Of a DNA stretch of 64,000 nt, positions 61,881 to 64,000 are shown piece by piece. Location of the stretch: assembly GCF_000784735.1 (NCBI RefSeq), contig NZ_JSYG01000022.1, positions 1 through 64,000 of the forward strand, written 5' to 3'. The position numbers and the translations under genes were made by a program. Below the pieces are notes generated by a model. The model searched no databases. It was not told the origin of the DNA and saw only the letters and a program-made list of their open reading frames with translations. This DNA is from Dickeya undicola (GTDB lineage: Bacteria > Pseudomonadota > Gammaproteobacteria > Enterobacterales > Enterobacteriaceae). Every line of letters begins with the position of its first letter. Within the stretch, counting starts at the first letter, position 1.

Positions 61881-63680
61881 ATGAAGCATATACGAAATTT
61901 CTCCATTATTGCTCACATCGACCACGGTAAGTCGACGCTCTCTGACCGCATTATTCAAATTTGTGGTGGTTTGTCCGAACGTGAAATGGAGGCGCAAGTG
62001 CTGGACTCCATGGATCTGGAGCGCGAGCGCGGTATTACCATCAAGGCTCAGAGCGTGACGTTGGACTACAAAGCCTCTGACGGTGAAACCTATCAACTGA
62101 ACTTTATCGATACCCCCGGCCACGTTGACTTTTCCTATGAAGTTTCCCGCTCTCTGGCTGCCTGCGAAGGGGCTCTGCTGGTGGTGGACGCCGGGCAGGG
62201 GGTTGAAGCACAGACGCTGGCCAACTGCTACACCGCGATCGAAATGGATCTGGAAGTGGTGCCAGTATTGAACAAGATTGACCTGCCAGCGGCGGATCCA
62301 GATCGCGTTAGTCAGGAAATCGAAGATATCGTGGGCATTGATGCCACCGACGCGGTGCGCTGTTCTGCCAAGACCGGCGTAGGCGTTCCGGATGTGCTGG
62401 AGCGTCTGGTGCGTGATATCCCGCAGCCGGAAGGCGATCCTGATGCGCCATTGCAGGCTCTGATCATCGATTCCTGGTTCGACAATTACCTGGGCGTAGT
62501 GTCGCTGATCCGTATCAAGAACGGTACGTTGCGCAAAGGCGATAAGGTCAAGGTGATGAGCACCGGTCAGGTGTACAACGCTGAGCGTCTCGGGATCTTT
62601 ACACCCAAGCAGGTGGACCGCGACGCGCTGCAATGCGGCGAAGTAGGCTGGCTGGTGTGCGCCATCAAAGACATCCTGGGTGCGCCAGTGGGCGATACCC
62701 TGACGCTGGCGCGTAAACCAGCTGAAAAGCCGCTGCCGGGCTTTAAAAAGGTTAAACCGCAGGTGTACGCCGGTCTGTTCCCGGTCAGTTCCGACGACTA
62801 TGAAGCCTTCCGTGATGCGCTGGGCAAACTCAGCCTGAATGATGCGTCGCTGTTTTACGAACCGGAAAGCTCCACCGCGCTGGGCTTTGGTTTCCGCTGC
62901 GGTTTCCTTGGTCTGCTGCACATGGAGATCATTCAGGAGCGTCTGGAGCGTGAATACGATCTCGACCTGATCACGACTGCACCGACGGTAGTGTACGAGG
63001 TGAAAACCACCGGCAACGACGTGATCTATGTCGACAGCCCGTCTAAGCTGCCGCCGGTCAATAATATCGAAGAACTGCGCGAGCCGATTGCCGAGTGTCA
63101 CATGCTGTTGCCACAGGAGTATCTGGGCAATGTGATTACGCTGTGCGTGGAAAAACGCGGTGTGCAGACCAACATGGTCTATCACGGTAATCAAGTGGCG
63201 CTGACTTATGACATTCCGATGGCAGAAGTTGTGCTCGACTTCTTCGATCGCCTCAAGTCCACTTCTCGTGGTTATGCCTCGTTGGATTACGGTTTCAAAC
63301 GCTTCCAGGCGTCTGACATGGTGCGCGTGGACGTGCTGATCAACAGCGAACGCGTGGATGCGCTGGCGCTGATCACCCACCGTGATAATTCGATGTATCG
63401 CGGCCGTGAGCTGGTAGAAAAAATGAAAGACCTGATCCCGCGTCAGCAATTCGATATCGCGATTCAGGCGGCGATCGGCAACCATATTATTGCTCGTTCC
63501 ACCGTGAAGCAGCTGCGCAAGAACGTTCTGGCGAAGTGCTACGGCGGTGACGTCAGCCGTAAGAAAAAACTGTTGCAGAAACAGAAGGAAGGGAAGAAAC
63601 GCATGAAGCAGGTAGGGAACGTCGAGCTGCCGCAGGAAGCGTTTTTGGCCATTCTGCATGTTGGAAAAGAAAGCAAGTAA
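61881..63680 (+). CDS. lepA: Elongation factor 4 (LepA)
   Basis: 599 residues, same as E. coli. A ribosome-associated translational GTPase. G motifs: [29 protein letters not shown] and SAKTG. The unique LepA C-terminal domain ends [22 protein letters not shown]. It precedes lepB by 16 bases. The 261-bp gap after rseC shows no gene. Confidence 0.97.
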   Translation: MKHIRNFSIIAHIDHGKSTLSDRIIQICGGLSEREMEAQVLDSMDLERERGITIKAQSVTLDYKASDGETYQLNFIDTPGHVDFSYEVSRSLAACEGALLVVDAGQGVEAQTLANCYTAIEMDLEVVPVLNKIDLPAADPDRVSQEIEDIVGIDATDAVRCSAKTGVGVPDVLERLVRDIPQPEGDPDAPLQALIIDSWFDNYLGVVSLIRIKNGTLRKGDKVKVMSTGQVYNAERLGIFTPKQVDRDALQCGEVGWLVCAIKDILGAPVGDTLTLARKPAEKPLPGFKKVKPQVYAGLFPVSSDDYEAFRDALGKLSLNDASLFYEPESSTALGFGFRCGFLGLLHMEIIQERLEREYDLDLITTAPTVVYEVKTTGNDVIYVDSPSKLPPVNNIEELREPIAECHMLLPQEYLGNVITLCVEKRGVQTNMVYHGNQVALTYDIPMAEVVLDFFDRLKSTSRGYASLDYGFKRFQASDMVRVDVLINSERVDALALITHRDNSMYRGRELVEKMKDLIPRQQFDIAIQAAIGNHIIARSTVKQLRKNVLAKCYGGDVSRKKKLLQKQKEGKKRMKQVGNVELPQEAFLAILHVGKESK

Positions 63681-63696
63681 ACCCTGAGGAGTTGGC

Positions 63697-64000
63697 ATGG
63701 CCAATATGTTTGCCCTGATTTTGGCATTGGCAACGCTGGTGACCGGCATTGTCTGGTGTCTGGAACGGTTCAAATGGGCGCCGGCGCGGCGTGCCAAGAT
63801 TTCCGCGCTGAGTCAGCAGGTTAATGGGGCTGTTGACGAGAAAACGCTGGTTAACAGCATCAAACAGCCGGGATGGATCGAGACGTTTGCGTCGGTTTTC
63901 CCAGTGCTGGCGCTGGTGTTTGTGGTGCGTTCATTTATTTTCGAACCGTTTCAGATCCCTTCCGGTTCGATGATGCCGACGCTGTTGATCGGGGATTTCA
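63697..64000 (+). CDS. lepB: Signal peptidase I, N-terminal part (cut by window end)
   Basis: 101 codons are visible. It starts MANMFALIL as in E. coli, with GAGGAG five bases upstream. Two membrane segments (about 4-21 and 62-81) and the catalytic Ser91 in FQIPSGSMMPTLLIGD are present; the catalytic lysine lies beyond the window. It shares an operon with lepA. Confidence 0.95.
   Translation, partial: MANMFALILALATLVTGIVWCLERFKWAPARRAKISALSQQVNGAVDEKTLVNSIKQPGWIETFASVFPVLALVFVVRSFIFEPFQIPSGSMMPTLLIGDF

Noticed and set aside
61752-63797. Minus-strand open frame of 681 codons
   Set aside because: It lies antisense to lepA over its whole length; lepA is certain by homology. Such long antisense frames are common in highly codon-biased genes.

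Overview
The window is a chromosomal segment of a gamma-proteobacterium in the order Enterobacterales. Gene order and protein sequences match Escherichia coli closely, but the blocks are joined differently. The combination (nrdHIEF behind a tRNA-Asp gene, fhuCDB without fhuA, an sbp-cysTWA operon next to cdaR, moderately high G+C) fits a soft-rot relative such as Dickeya. That genus assignment is inference from memory, not a search result. No phage, transposase, CRISPR array or toxin-antitoxin system was found; this is mostly core genome.

Layout. (1) 1-5640: the 3' end of a tRNA-Asp, then yafD, mltD, gloB, yafS, rnhA, dnaQ and a second tRNA-Asp, as beside E. coli rrnH. (2) 5650-9605: class Ib ribonucleotide reductase operon nrdHIEF on the minus strand, with a promoter carrying two NrdR boxes. 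(3) 9680-15812: speED (spermidine), yacC, a two-gene iron-type ABC transporter with no binding protein and a degenerate ATPase, an orphan secreted proline-rich protein and a GNAT acetyltransferase. (4) 15959-31391: hpt, can, yadGH, panDCB (pantothenate), folK, pcnB, gluQ, dksA, sfsA, thpR, hrpB, mrcB. (5) 31538-45011: a Fur-box-preceded fhuCDB siderophore importer, hemL, clcA, erpA, btuF, mtn, dgt, degP, cdaR. (6) 45298-49577: sulfate importer sbp-cysTWA and a DoxX protein. (7) 49904-52802: a 171-bp tandem repeat fused to a tRNA-Lys/tRNA-Val(x3) operon, gltX, and two tRNA-Ala genes. (8) 52940-64000: ung, grcA, srmB, trmN6, nadB, the sigma-E operon rpoE-rseABC, lepA and the start of lepB.

How the parts work together. 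Several genes form recognisable modules: nrdHIEF (electron donor, flavodoxin, reductase subunits), panB/panC/panD (pantoate to pantothenate), rpoE-rseA-rseB-rseC plus degP (envelope stress), fhuC/D/B (ATPase, binding protein, permease) and sbp/cysT/cysW/cysA (sulfate uptake). Many starts were moved inward from the longest reading frame, using Shine-Dalgarno sites and family N-termini.

The observations most worth a second look are these: (a) the tRNA-Lys gene is followed by two 171-bp repeats, each ending in a copy of the tRNA 3' end, an architecture like the rtT repeats of E. coli tyrT; (b) the conserved N-terminus of PcnB is present but in a different frame from the rest of the protein, behind a non-canonical AUU/AUC start; (c) the orphan ABC ATPase lacks the canonical signature motif and the H-loop histidine; (d) grcA has two FNR-like sites 53 bp apart.
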